The position numbers were made by a program, and so were the translations under genes. Below the pieces are notes generated by a model, which was not told the origin of the DNA, searched no databases, and was given only the letters and a program-made list of their open reading frames with translations. 64,000 nt of DNA from Orobanche coerulescens (Eukaryota; Streptophyta; Magnoliopsida; Lamiales; Orobanchaceae), in assembly GCA_033398695.1 (NCBI GenBank), contig CM065811.1, positions 74,342,001 through 74,406,000 on the forward strand, written 5' to 3'. Positions 54,029-64,000 of the stretch are shown one piece after another (the first letter of the stretch is position 1; each line of letters opens with the position of its first letter).

Positions 54029-56589
54029 ATGTCTGGAGTACCTTCATCATCTGGAATGGACACCACCTCTGTCGCCGGAACTTCGGCTGCTCGGAGAGGA
54101 TCCTCCGCCAAATTCCATTTGGAGACAGCCGCCGAGAATATCCGTGCCAGTATTGATCCCGCAGAAGTCGAGGCACTGTTTAATGAAGCCGACGCCACCA
54201 GGGAGGCGGCGATTGAGCCAAGACGTTCACAGATGGAGAGAGATTTGGCGGTCAGGGCCTACTGGGAGGAGCATAGTGCTTTTGGCCAGGCCTATTTGGC
54301 CATCGCTGGAATCATGGAGAGGTTGGCCGGTCCGTGCCCCAAGTTCGATTATCGGGAGTATTCGATCGCCCAACGCTGTCAGTCGGCGAAGCTGTCGCTG
54401 TCTTGGCCCGCGCAGCGTTCTCAGTGGTCCCTTGGCCAAATCAGGAGTTCGGCGACCAGGAAAGACCTGGCCGTCTGGAGGACGAGGTACCATATCCCTT
54501 CAGATGTGGATCTTTTTGCGCCGGCGGAGAACGAACGAGCCGATCAGCCTCCGGAGGGCATGGTCGCCGTAAATGAAGCGATTATAGAGGTCGGGTTGCA
54601 GTTTCCTCTGTCGTTTGCTGTCTCCCATTTGCTGGCTGCTTGGAACGTGGCGCCGCTTCAGTTGACGGCTCAGAAGGGGTCGGTCGAAGGCTATCATATT
54701 CAACGCCGATCCGGTCGGGTGATCCTCGGAGTCCCAAACAAGGTGCGGGGCGATCCGGCGAAGTGGTTCTGGGTCGCCGGTGCCTAGAAGGCCTCAGCAA
54801 GCGATAACCCTACGGGCGAGATGGATATCCCCACTAGTTTTTGGGAGAGGAATCCGGGTAAGGGTTCAGACTCTCCCTTTGTTCGGATATGTTCTGAATT
54901 GATCTAATTTGTTTTTCCTTTTGTAGGTTTCCACATTCCGGCAATCGATGAGCTACCTTTTGATTTTCTGGTCGTCTGGGAATGGATACGAAGTCTGCCG
55001 GACGACGACTTAGACACTCACCGGATTAATAAAGGGAGTCGTTGGTTGTCTGTTCGGCTGTTCCGTTTCCCACGACATCTCTCAGTACCAGGTATGAATT
55101 TCCTCGATCTCCATTTACTTGGCGATCGATATGCTTGGAGAATGTGTCTAACCATTGTAACTTGTTTCTTATTGCAGAGGTCCGCTTTCCTCGTTTCTTG
55201 GAGCCGCTAGCGGAGATAGCCATGTCGAACCCCGGAGTTCTGAGCAGTCTTCGTCAAAAGAAGTCATCTCGGGTTCCTCCGGTGGCGCTGCCTCTCATTC
55301 CGGAGGTGAGGCCCAACGTGGAGCCGATCATAGCGGAGGAGGAAGCTCGGGAGGAGGGGCTCCGAACGAACCGCAAGCGGCAGAGGTCGGGAGAACCTCC
55401 AGTTTCTGCCCCTGCCGGTGAGGTGCCGATCGCCGCGCCTCCGATCACCGCGGTCCCCCCGGTGGACGATCCTACGCCCTCTGCATCTTTCTTGCGAGAG
55501 ATGGCGATCGCCGAGGTTGAGACCCCTCGCGAGAAACATATTTTGGTGGCGACCCCGAGAGAGCCGACAGGTAGACTTTGTTTGTTTGTTGAGTTTCGTC
55601 ACTTGCGTGGGAGATGTGCTAACTTTTTGTTGTTTGATGCAGGATCCGTAGTACTAACCCAGCTTGCCCGCCGATGGTATTGGATTTTCTGGCGAGCCGA
55701 TATCCTCGCCAGGTCTGCGATGACCCGCTATATGTCAATCGAGTCGTTTCTGCTTTGCCGAAGGCCTGGACGACCGACTTAGATGCGATCGCTCGTCAGC
55801 GATCCGGGAATACAATGCAGGCTTCTTTTGCTCTCTCTCTCCAAGCGGCGACGATGGCTGCCCAGGCTGTGCAAGAATTCGAAGGGCGTCCTTCTACTTC
55901 CCGTCTCCAGGCAGATCTCAAGGCTGCTCGGAAAGAGAATGCTGAGTTTGCCGATTGGATTGTGGCTATGGAGAAGGACTCCCTGGATGCAGCTAAGCGG
56001 GCGAGTCATGACCTTGAGCTGATGAGAGAGAATTATGAGCAAGCTCGGGCGACGGTCCACCGATTTCGGGATCATATGACAGACGCCCGTCGGTTGCACG
56101 CGGCCGCTGAGAAGGAGTCCGATCAACTGAAGGTGACTATTGCTCAGATGAGTAGCGAGCTGGAGGCGTCGAGGGGAGAGACGTCCGCTAAGGAGGCCGA
56201 GCTTCAGGGTGCGCAACAGGCAGTTTCAGAGCTAAAAGGGAAGCTGGAGGCGACCGAGACTGATCCCTTCCTCAACGTGGAGTTTTGTCAGTGAGTTTGC
56301 CTATTATATGGCGTTCGCTGACTCGCTCCGAGCTACTAAGAAGGGAGGGAGGGAGGTCGGCCCTCTAGCTGAAAACTTCAAGGCATATGCGTTGGAGCAC
56401 CCTCTTCATCCTGACTTCTCCGTGCCGATCTTGGATCTTGCGGAAATCGGCGTGGATCTGAGCTGGTACCCGACTCCGGCAAACCTTGTTCATCCACCTA
56501 CTCCGGAGGATGGGGAGGCAGCTCCGGAGGCTGGTGAAGGGTCGCGGGCTGATCCAGTGGCTGAAGGCGAAGGCCAGGCGGCGGGCTGA
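54029..56589 (+). pseudogene. Antisense gene of TE-T, copy 1: putative gypsy-type transposon domain plus coiled coil, with introns
   Basis: Exon 1 (54029-54857) opens MSGVPSSSGMDTTSVAGTSA and carries DVDLFAPAENERADQPPEGM, GLQFPLSFAVSHLLAAWNVA and SGRVILGVPNKVRGDPAKWF, resembling PF04195. A TAG at 54785-54787 is followed in frame by KASASDNPTGEMDIPTSFWE. Introns with GT-AG borders lie at 54858-54926, 55092-55177 and about 55571-55642; the first two join exons in frame. Exon 3 has a basic, Pro-rich stretch with KRQR. Exon 4 (55643 on) is a long coiled coil (LKAARKENAEFADWIVAMEK) that ends EFAYYMAFADSLRATKKGG and GVDLSWYPTPANLV, stop at 56587. Frame slips occur near 55670 and 56265. A 105-bp deletion near 54665 removes the QLTPNAW block present in copy 2. 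The function is unknown; such antisense genes occur in Tat-lineage elements. Confidence 0.75.
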
Positions 56590-56989
56590 GGCTTTACGTC
56601 CTTAATGTTTTAGCTTTTTGTCTTGTAATTTTATAGCTTTCCTTTGTAGTACTTAGGCCAGGCGAAGGTCCAAGTAATGAAATGAATGTTTGTTTCTTCG
56701 ATTTGTTACTTGAATGATTGAATGATTTCTTTTCTAAGTCTTTGTATGACTTTGTACAAATGCGTTGAGAGATTGTTGTGTGTATAGCTTCGAGTGAATT
56801 GATAAACTCATATAGATAACTTTTACAACAAATTCGATCGCTGCACAAATATCTGATAAATGCCGATCTCCGTATGTAATTGAATAGGGACAATCGTCGT
56901 AGGCACTTCCCCCTTGTTTTTGTTCACTTAGTGAAAGTAAGGGGACGAAAATAAATCGTTGAGTGAGCGGTCTTCAATTTTGCCGATTC
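56590..56989 (+). other. 3' UTR-like region of the antisense gene
   Basis: T-rich sequence with aatgaaatgaatg near 56678, a plausible plant polyadenylation region. No other feature is seen before the tandem repeats. Confidence 0.4.
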
Positions 56990-57900
56990 CTCGAGGAAGG
57001 CCGTCCATCTCGGTCTTGAGGAACCGTGCACGATCACAGAGTTCGATGGACCGACCTCCACGACCGTGTCTTATGCGCGAGCGACATTCCGTCTGATGGC
57101 TAAGTTCTCGCGACTCACTTAATTGGGAGGGTCCTCCATAGGTTGCGCCTCGCCTCGTATTTAAACAAAGGGCGTGCGTTCTTGGCCTGGAGGATTCCTT
57201 GCGCGGGGCGTCGTCGGATTAATCGACTCCACGTCCACGGCTTGTTAGATCTTCTTATACCTCGGGCTGCCATTAAGATGGCGACCCTAGACGATATACG
57301 TTGATACGGGGGGAGGGACGCGTCGCATTGTCCGGGAAGGACCCACTACGTTAAGTGATGGACCTTTGAGGGCGGGCGAACGTGTCGACAGATCTATTTT
57401 GAAGGGCCCTCAAACTACGCCAGCCTGGTATTTAAACGAAGGGCGGGCGATTGTGGCCCAAAGGGACCTTGCATGGGCACAGAGAATGGTTCCATCGTCC
57501 TCCACGACATGTCGACACTCTTCTACCTCGGATCATCAAGTCAGATGACGATCCTCGACGGTATACGTTGTGTAAAGGGAGGAGATCATCTCCCTAGGTT
57601 CTTCATGTAGATGATGAACTTTAGAGGGCGAGCGAGTAATCCTCTGATTTGTTTTGGAGAGTCCTTCGGCTATGCCCACCTCGTATTTAAACGAAGGGCG
57701 AACGATCGGAGCCCAGAGGAACCTTGCATGGACGGATCGTCGGTTTAATCGATTTTCGCGACCATGGCGGCAATTTTCTACCTCGAACCATCATGTCAGA
57801 TGACGATCCTCGACGGTATACGTTGTGCTAGGAGAGGCGATCGCTGCCTAGGTCCATCATTTTGATGACGAACTTTACAGGGCGAGCGAGTCATCCCCTT
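56990..57900. repeat. Tandem repeats of ~255-270 bp in TE-T
   Basis: The word TATTTAAACRAAGGGCG recurs at 57158, 57429 and 57684, and a second word, cgacggtatacgttg, recurs near 57290 (diverged), 57556 and 57810. This gives about three and a half units of 255-271 bp with moderate divergence. There is no coding frame. It lies between gag and the antisense gene, where pol would be in a complete Tat element. Confidence 0.8.
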
Positions 57901-58098
57901 TTTCAAAGCATTTGCTCAGGCAGTAGCCTTTGGTGTGATGAGGTGGGAAATCGGGGAGAGACTTCCGAAGTTCCATTCTCTTGATTAAAGTATGCAGATC
58001 CGGTCGCCGAGGTTGATCGAGGGGTCGGCTCGTATAAGCTTTCCGGCCTGACCGAATTTGACTCGGACGACCGTGTTGGGAGATTGGTGGGGCTCCGG

Positions 58099-59638
58099 CT
58101 AAACCAATAAGCTGTCCAACTTGCCTTCCTCGAACAATCTCCAGAGTTGTCTGAGGAGGTCGCGGCATTGGTTGGTGCTGTGGACGGTACCCTTATGGTA
58201 GGCACAATATTGATTTTGGTCCAGATGACCGTGGTCCCTTATAGCCTTCGGCTTGTTTAGCGGTTCGCGCCCCTTGATGGCGTAAAAAATGTGGGCCGGA
58301 GTTCGGTTGAACTTGTGGAGGAGATGGGCTTCCACGTCCTCGAAGGCCTTGAGATCTCCGGGTGGATTGGCGACCGCCTTTTTGGTTTTCGCGATCATCG
58401 TCTTTCGGACAGGAGGTGGCATTTCCTCACCTAGGCGGAGGGTGAGCAGCTTCTGCCTGGCGAGAAAGTCGGCAGGCTTAGCGCGGAAGATCGCGTAGGT
58501 TGGGGGGATGTCCTTCGTGAGATGCCTAAACATGGGCGAATGACCGTAGAATCCCCCCAGGACTGAGTAGAGAGCGAGCTCGTCGCTGATGGGCTCGCCG
58601 GTGAGGACAATTTCATCCACCCAGTCGATGTAATCTACGTCGGATTCGTCTTCCCCCTGCCTGCTTTTCATCATACGGTGGGGGGCCATCTGGTCTAGCG
58701 ACCTTGGCGGCGAAGTATGACGTGAAGTGACTCGCCAGTTTCTCAAAGGAGGTGATCGATCGCGGTGGTAGTGAGACGTACCACCTATGGGCCAGCTCGC
58801 CCAATGTTAAAGGGAAGATTCGGCACTTGGTTGCATCTGATGCCCCACACTCGGTCATGTAGATCCGGAACTTGCTTAGGTGGGTCTCGGGGTCCGATCT
58901 CCCTTCGTACAAAGGCGTCTTAGGAGGAGCAATCTTTGGTTGCATGGGGGCAAGCTCGATGTGGACCGCGAGTGGCTCGGTCGGTCCTATGATCTTTCTG
59001 CGGGTGCTTGCCCCGATATCTAGGAGCGCTTTCATTTCGTCAAGCCGGCGTTGCATAGCAGCCATCGCCGCGTCCTGGCTGTTCGCGGCTAGGCTCTCAG
59101 AGCGGGAGCCGAGGCGATCAAGTACTAACCTCCTGGCGTTCGGAGCGGGAGCCAGATGGCTGACCTGTATTCGGCTGGGAGTTAGATAGGCCGAACTCCT
59201 GGTGATGGACACGGATTTCGTCGTCTCGTGGTTGGGGCCAGAAGGCCCCAGTCGCCATGATGGATCGCTTCCTAAGCAGTTGAATACGGAACCGTCCGCC
59301 CTTGCGAGAGCCTTTTCTCGCAGGTCGGGGATTTCTGACGATCGCTCGCCTAGTAGCCCCTTGAACTTCCGTTTGCCCACACGGCGGATGGCCGAGGGAG
59401 TTATAGCGGGCGTCGCGCATGCTCTCTGCTGCTCATTTAGGATGGCCATAGCCTCCTCGATCTGTTCCGCGATTTGGAACTGGTCGAGCGAAAGGCTGGG
59501 GCCGCCCCTCAGGTGCGGGATCGAGAGACTCGCGTCGCAGCGGATTCCCTCTGCCGTCGGCTGTGGCTCGTATCGAGCTGGGATATGATGTCTGGAGGTT
59601 CGGAGGGTGGCTCTCTTCGATGTAGTGGCGGACGTCAT
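58099..59638 (-). pseudogene. TE-T Gag (Tat-like), one frameshift
   Basis: Minus strand, ATG at 59638 (MTSATTSKRATLRTSRHHIP). A glutamine/alanine-rich N-terminal half precedes MAAMQRRLDEMKALLDIGAS and the Gag core YEGRSDPETHLSKFRIYMTE, GELAHRWYVSLPPRSITSFE and LASHFTSYFAAK, highly typical of Tat-lineage Gag. A frame change near 58680 shifts the continuation to GEDESDVDYIDWVDEIVLTG, YGHSPMFRHLTKDIPPTYA and the terminal YCAYHKGTVHSTNQC segment, which ends at 58099. The total would be about 510 residues, full Gag length. No protease motif follows. Confidence 0.88.
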
Positions 59639-59750
59639 GATTCTGAAGGCTTTCTTTGAAGAGCAGTGAGTCTCACTTCATGTATATGCCCCAAGAACAG
59701 TGAGTGTTCTTCGGGACGGTAGGAATAAAAATGAAGGTTAAGATATGCCA

Positions 59751-59766
59751 TTCTTCTAGCGCCAAT
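59751..59766 (-). other. Primer-binding site of TE-T
   Basis: The minus strand reads ATTGGCGCTAGAAGAA immediately after the LTR end. TTGGCGC-type starts are typical of Tat-lineage elements and differ from the tRNA-iMet type used by gypsy A and D. Confidence 0.75.
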
Positions 59767-60857
59767 TGTTGCTACCCAAAATATTATCCGGAGATAGATA
59801 TTGCTGGAATGGATGAGTAGCACACAAAGTGCGAGAGCACTTCTGTGAGAAAAGTAAATAACACAAGATTTGCCGGGGTTGTTAGTTTCGGGCTTGAATG
59901 CTCTGACGAGATATAATTAATACGAATACTTTGGAGTACAAATATTAATGTTAGAGTAAAATTAGAATGAGTGTAAAGACCCTAGTTATCTTAGATATTG
60001 AGCGTGAAGATTGCTGGAAGAACCAGATATGATGCTCTGTGAGTTCTTGTAACAACAATGGTGTGCTGTGACGACTGTGACAGATCGACAGTCTCTCACA
60101 GTATGTATTAGCTGTAAGTCTGAGCTCCTGGGCTTGCGAGTCTCTTCGAATATGTACTGCAAGGAGTTCTTGCCTCTGCCGACCGTCTTCTGGATGAGAG
60201 GTGTTGAGAGAGAAATCCTGAGGTAGATTCAAGAGAGGAAGTCGTGAGCCTGTAAGAGTGTATGTTTTCTTGAACGGATTTGGGAACTGACTTCCGAACC
60301 TTCTTCCAGTTGCTGGAGGTTCTCTCTTTATAGGACTCGGAGTTGTCGGGCGATCGCCTCTGCTGTATTATAATAAGCGGGCGATCGTCTTTAGCACTTG
60401 GGCTGGTCTCCTTAAATTCCGCAGGAGTTGCTGGCAACCAGCTGTGCGGTCCAATGAGAAGTATGCACGCATCTGAGTCGCTGTCACAGGCGGTCCCACC
60501 TTGTACCTTTTGGCGGGTCTGTCGGTAGGTTAGAAGGTGGTTATAGGTTGTGGTCAACGATCCATGTTCTGCGGCGCCATTCGCGGATCTGCACATGGGC
60601 GCTGCTTTGAGACCCAGTCTTCGTAGACTTTTGACGGACGAAGGTCTTGTTCGTGGCACAGGACGGTCGTCCTCGGTCGGGCACCAGGGTCGATTGCTAG
60701 GTGACAGAAGGCGATCTCCTTGGGAGTCGATCGCTATATACTCGAAGGCGGATTGCTGCCTTGTTCTGACAAGTTCACCGTAGCTTGTTCGGTTGTGGAC
60801 TCGGTCGCTCGACCTTGTTATCGATCGCCGTCGAGGCGTATAAATCGCCGCACAACA
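59767..60857 (-). repeat. 5' LTR of TE-T copy 1 (right copy)
   Basis: 1091 bp and the close partner of the left copy. Its TATA box reads CTATAAAGAGAG on the minus strand (one change). Scattered substitutions separate the two LTRs. Confidence 0.95.
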
Positions 60858-60862
60858 TCATG

Positions 60863-61764
60863 CAAGGAGAATTTGATATGAGTATGATGGGAAAGCTTAA
60901 CTTCTTTCTTGGATTACAAGTCAAGCAGATGGAAAATGGAATTTTCATCAATCAAGCCAAATATACCCGAGATCTAATCAAGAGATTTGGAATGGAATCT
61001 ACCAAACCAGAAAGAATTCCTATGAGCACAAGTACTCATCTAGATGCAGATGAGGGAGGCATATCAGTGGACTCAACCCATTACAGAGGAATCATTGGAT
61101 CATTGCTATACCTCACTGCAAGTAGACAAGATATATCTTATGCCGTAGGAGTATGCGCACGATTTCAATCCAAGCCAAAGCAGTCTCACCAAGATGCAGC
61201 CAAGAGAATAATCAAATACCTTAAGTCTACAGTCAATGTTGGACTATGGTATCCTAAGGATGATAACTTCGAGCTATCAGGATACTCAGATGCAGATTTC
61301 GCAGGATGCAAAATAAATAGGAAAAGCACTAGTGGAACGTGCCAATTCCTAGGAACAAAACTGATATCCTCGTTTAGCAAGAAGCAGGTTTCTAACTCTA
61401 TCTCCACAACAGAGTCAGAATACCTAGCTGCAGGTAGTTGTTGTGCCCAGATCTTATGGATCAGACAACAGCTAAGGGACTACAGCATTATTGCCAATGA
61501 AGTTCCAATTTGGTGTGACAACAATAGTGCTATTGCAATAACCAACAATCCGGTATTGCATTCAAGGACAAAGCACATTGATGTTAAGCATCACTTCATA
61601 AGAGATCACGTGCTTAACAAGTGACTCAGAGTTTAAAGAGTCAGCACAGACTACCAAATTGCTGACATTTTCACCAAACCTTTGCGAGAAGAAAGGTTTT
61701 TGGAGCTAAGCAGGGAACTTGGATTACTAGATTGGGAATCTAGTACAGATGAAAAAGCTAGCTG
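60863..61764 (+). pseudogene. Copia G RT end and RNase H
   Basis: It begins with QGEFDMSMMGKLNFFLGLQV (RT thumb), then GSLLYLTASRQDISYAVGV and the RNase H blocks GYSDADFAGCKINRKSTSGT, STTESEYLAAGSCCAQILWI, WCDNNSAIAITNNPV and RTKHIDVKHHFIRDHV. A TGA at 61622 interrupts the last part, which continues QIADIFTKPLREERFLELSR to about 61764. Apart from that stop, 250 residues are open, so this half is better kept than the 5' half. Confidence 0.93.
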
Positions 61765-62345
61765 AAGCCGATCAGACGAAGGACGGACTAAGCTGATCAC
61801 ATAAATCAGACCCTACCTGATGCAGACAAGAAGACGAAGGACAAACGAAGGAACTTAGCTGATCAAACCACAGGCGAGAAGTCAAAGGAGTCAACTCACC
61901 TGATGCAAAGCAGTCAAGAGTCAAACAGTCAACCAGCTAAGTTTTCTATACCTAACCGACTTCTGAATATTATATTATTATCTGCTATTTGTATAATATC
62001 ATATTACTATTTGGATCACAAGTGGCATAATACTATATGTTTAAAATACACGTGGCAACTACGAGTTCAATCGACCTCCACTGTGACCAATTAAAATCCA
62101 ACCGTCCATTTTCAAATTTTCAAAACCTGGACCACCGATTACTAATTTGAATTTTAAAAGCCTCAAAAGGTGGACCACCATTTAAAATAAATAAATATTT
62201 AATTGCAAACGTCGTTTTATTTTCTTTTTAAAAGAAGGGAAAAGCCTTTTCACTTTACCTTCTTCAATCTCGCAAAACCCAAATTCTTCAGAGCAGAAAT
62301 TCGTACGAACCCTACATACACTCAGAAATATCTTACTGTGCAGAA
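61765..62345 (+). other. Spacer between copia G pol and the accessory ORF
   Basis: Repeated gctgatca / ctgatgcag words near 61765-61930, then AT-rich non-coding sequence. No gene seen. SIRE-type elements have a spacer here. Confidence 0.5.
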
Positions 62346-63655
62346 ATGGAATCTTACTTTGATGGAGTGAACCTCAAGGAGGTGAAAGACCAGATCATTT
62401 TTTCTCTGGTCGTCGACTTTGAAGGATTGCTAGAATCCAATCTGGAGAACGACGTGTGATACCTCATCCAAGCGATGAAGACGAATGGGATCTACCAATT
62501 TTTGGATATTAGCCCAGACATATTTACAAGGAGGCTGTTATCGCATTATATCGAGAGGCTCGAGTTCTTGAATCGGGCATAAGGAGTTCAATCTGTGGTG
62601 TCCAAATGGATATCACCCGTGAATCATTCGGAAGAACCTTTGGGATGGAGTCCCATGGCGTGGCGGTCGAAGCCCTAAAACAAAATGCATCCGACACATG
62701 GATGAAAATCAAGGCCCAAGACCAGCCATCTAAATTGATGCTAACTGCCAAGAGGAGCGAATTAAAGAAATAATATCGCTATGCATTGGATATCACCAAC
62801 AAAATAGTAATGGGAATGGCAGGAAGCTACGACCAACAGTCATCAGCCAAGTTCATGGTGCTAGGAGCACTAATTCACGACGAACCAATTGAATGGGCTG
62901 ACTACATCTACAGACAGTTGGTGTGAGAAGTCAACAAGGCCGAATGGCTTGATGATGAGAAGAGGTTCAAGTCAAAGCTTGCATATGGGACGCAACTCAG
63001 TTGGATGCTAGAGAAGCTTGGTGTGGCAAAGGGAAGTGTTGACCCCTTCCACATCAACAAAAGACTTGGTCACTTAGACCAAGAGACTCTGAGGAGATTA
63101 GGTGGAGAATGGAAAGCAGCCCAAATGCTGAAGGACATGCCTGTAGGACGAACTCCCTACAGACACCCATCTATATCAGACGAGTCAGACCACGCTGCAG
63201 CCCGCGACTCACCTGCAGTTCAGTCCGAGATGGAATCAGATAATACCCCTCTAGCCCTCCGTTTCAAAAGACGAGGACCTGCCCCTGGAAAACCATTAGT
63301 CATCCACTCCTCCCCAGAACCATCTCCGAAGAGGCCTAGGCGTTTGCAGTTTAGTGAAGAGGAGCAGCTAGAGCAATATTTCAGCCCTGCAGCTAGGTCA
63401 CCTATTCATATGGAAGACCAGCCTGCTCCTGCTAGCCAGGAGACCCAGATTGTACCTCTTCTCACTCCCCAGTACATATCAGAAGAAGAAGAAGAAGAAG
63501 AAGAAGAAGAAGCAGGTTTGATAATTCACATACCTGAAGCAAACTACACCTTCAACCTGCTTGACAACAATATCTTCAACATGTCCATAGAGCAGCTCAA
63601 ATTGGTAAAACCCCTTGCTCTAAAACATTCCTTTGTACATATTTATGGGGAATAG
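62346..63655 (+). pseudogene. Env-like accessory ORF of copia G
   Basis: It starts MESYFDGVNLKEVKDQIIFS, with stops at 62458 and a frame change near 62575. The second frame has MDITRESFGRTFGMESHGVA, SSAKFMVLGALIHDEPIEWA and, open from 63005, WMLEKLGVAKGSVDPFHINK to a Pro/Ser-rich region (RRGPAPGKPLVIHSSPEPSP), an RFKRR/KRPRR basic pair and an 11-residue Glu run. It ends in IEQLKLVKPLALKHSFVHIY. The position downstream of RNase H matches the extra ORF of SIRE-type copia elements, often called env-like. I see no signal peptide or membrane segment, and the basic clusters suggest a nuclear rather than a membrane protein. Confidence 0.6.
63482..63513 (+). repeat. (GAA)n microsatellite in coding sequence
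   Basis: About ten GAA units encode a poly-Glu run in the accessory ORF. Confidence 0.9.
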
Positions 63656-64000
63656 AAAATTTTAAAATCATTTTCTTTCACTCAACTGCAATCCTATGTT
63701 GAGGTGAGTAGCTGGGAGTATCCCCAGGCTACTGAAGAAGCGCTGATGCACTTTTGCAACGAGTGAGATGCGATTTTGTTACTTCAGGAAAATTGGTTCA
63801 TGTCCAATTTTAAAACCAACATGGACCAATTTATCCATACTATTATGTATAGTATCTATGATGGATCTATTGATGAAGAAGGACAAGTTGAAGAGAAAGA
63901 GATAAGGATAGAAGAGTTAGTGGAGGAAAAAGTTGAAAAAGAATTTATTATTGTTGAGGATGAAGAGGAGAGACAAGAATAAAGAGAAGAAGAAAATATC
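63656..64000 (+). pseudogene. Continuation of the accessory coding region, acidic
   Basis: Frames read ENWFMSNFKTNMDQFIHTIM (63784-63845) and then a Glu-rich, highly charged tail (EEGQVEEKEIRIEELVEEKV) to the window end. It probably belongs to the same accessory protein after stops near 63655 and 63765. Its end is not in the window. Confidence 0.45.

Larger units (their letters stand above)
52440..60857 (-). mobile_element. TE-T copy 1: complete gag-only Tat-like element with an antisense gene
   Basis: The LTRs 52440-53527 and 59767-60857 are flanked by a perfect TCATG duplication (52435-52439 and 60858-60862). In element orientation (minus strand) the order is 5' LTR, primer site, Tat-like gag, tandem repeats, an intron-containing gene on the opposite strand, polypurine tract and 3' LTR. 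There is no protease, RT, RNase H or integrase, so it depends on another element. Size is 8418 bp. The insertion is in the RT domain of copia G. Confidence 0.95.
48639..64000 (+). mobile_element. Copia G: SIRE-like element split by TE-T copy 1
   Basis: The order on the plus strand is Gag C-terminal half (from 48639), protease, GAG-pre-integrase, integrase, RT (cut at 52434-52439), TE-T copy 1, RT end and RNase H (60863-61764), a ~580-bp spacer and an env-like accessory ORF running to near the window end. The 5' LTR and gag N-terminus are lost at the TE-T copy 2 junction, and the 3' LTR lies beyond the window. Single stops and small frameshifts occur in most domains. Confidence 0.9.

Noticed and set aside
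54227..54493. Minus-strand frame opposite the TE-T antisense gene
   Set aside because: GC-rich codon shadow; the plus-strand frame is conserved between copies and has the domain.
62346..63655. Endogenous retrovirus envelope gene
   Set aside because: The neighbours are a Ty1/copia pol and the ORF shows no signal, cleavage or membrane features; env-like is only a positional label.

Overview
The window is plant nuclear DNA, almost certainly angiosperm and probably eudicot. It is a heterochromatin-like pile of nested LTR retrotransposons. I see no intact host gene, rRNA, tRNA or CRISPR. The organism call rests on LTR-retrotransposon lineages that are characteristic of plants: Ty3/gypsy Tekay-like chromoviruses, Tat-like gag, Athila-like, and Ty1/copia SIRE-like elements with an extra 3' ORF. 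It also rests on tRNA-iMet primer sites and on plant-type introns and TATA boxes. All coordinates and alignments were made by eye and may be off by a few bases.

Layout. 1-2704 is a Tekay-like LTR (left end outside the window) split by a solo LTR (568-1711) of a family I call TE-T. 2705-6637 is a minus-strand SIRE-like copia fragment. 6638-9071 holds the tail of another copia LTR and a decayed coding segment. 9072-9751 plus 19417-~20010 is one copia LTR split by gypsy A (9752-19416, minus strand, full length, TSD TCCTC). ~20015-24806 is copia E: an RNase H remnant, one LTR carrying a PPT on its left and a PBS on its right, then gag. 24807-29484 is an Athila-like element carrying a decayed LOG-like (cytokinin-activating enzyme family) gene and an env-like ORF. 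29485-37160 is gypsy B, with a complete 5' LTR, broken gag-pol and a truncated 3' LTR. 37161-48638 is the 3' part of a plus-strand TE-T, whose LTR is split by gypsy D (39579-48120, TSD GCTAT), a non-coding large LTR derivative. 48639-64000 is SIRE-like copia G, whose reverse transcriptase is split by a complete minus-strand TE-T (52440-60857, TSD TCATG).

How the parts relate. Gypsy A and B are related gag-pol chromoviruses whose integrases end in a chromodomain-like tail. TE-T is a gag-only element. It has a Tat-like gag and PBS but no pol, and it carries on the opposite strand an intron-containing gene with its own TATA box. It would need enzymes from a relative to move. Gypsy D has no coding capacity.

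The most striking signal is regulatory. Several gypsy LTR families, and the Athila-like element, carry arrays of short perfect palindromes (TTACGGCCGTAA, TTACGTACGTAA or TAGCGCACGCTA types). They are mostly phased at 22-24 bp and in several cases lie just upstream of a TATA-like box. The palindrome identity differs between closely related LTRs and is shared between distant ones, as if it were an exchangeable promoter module. One such array plus TATA sits inside the Athila-like element, upstream of its env-like ORF.
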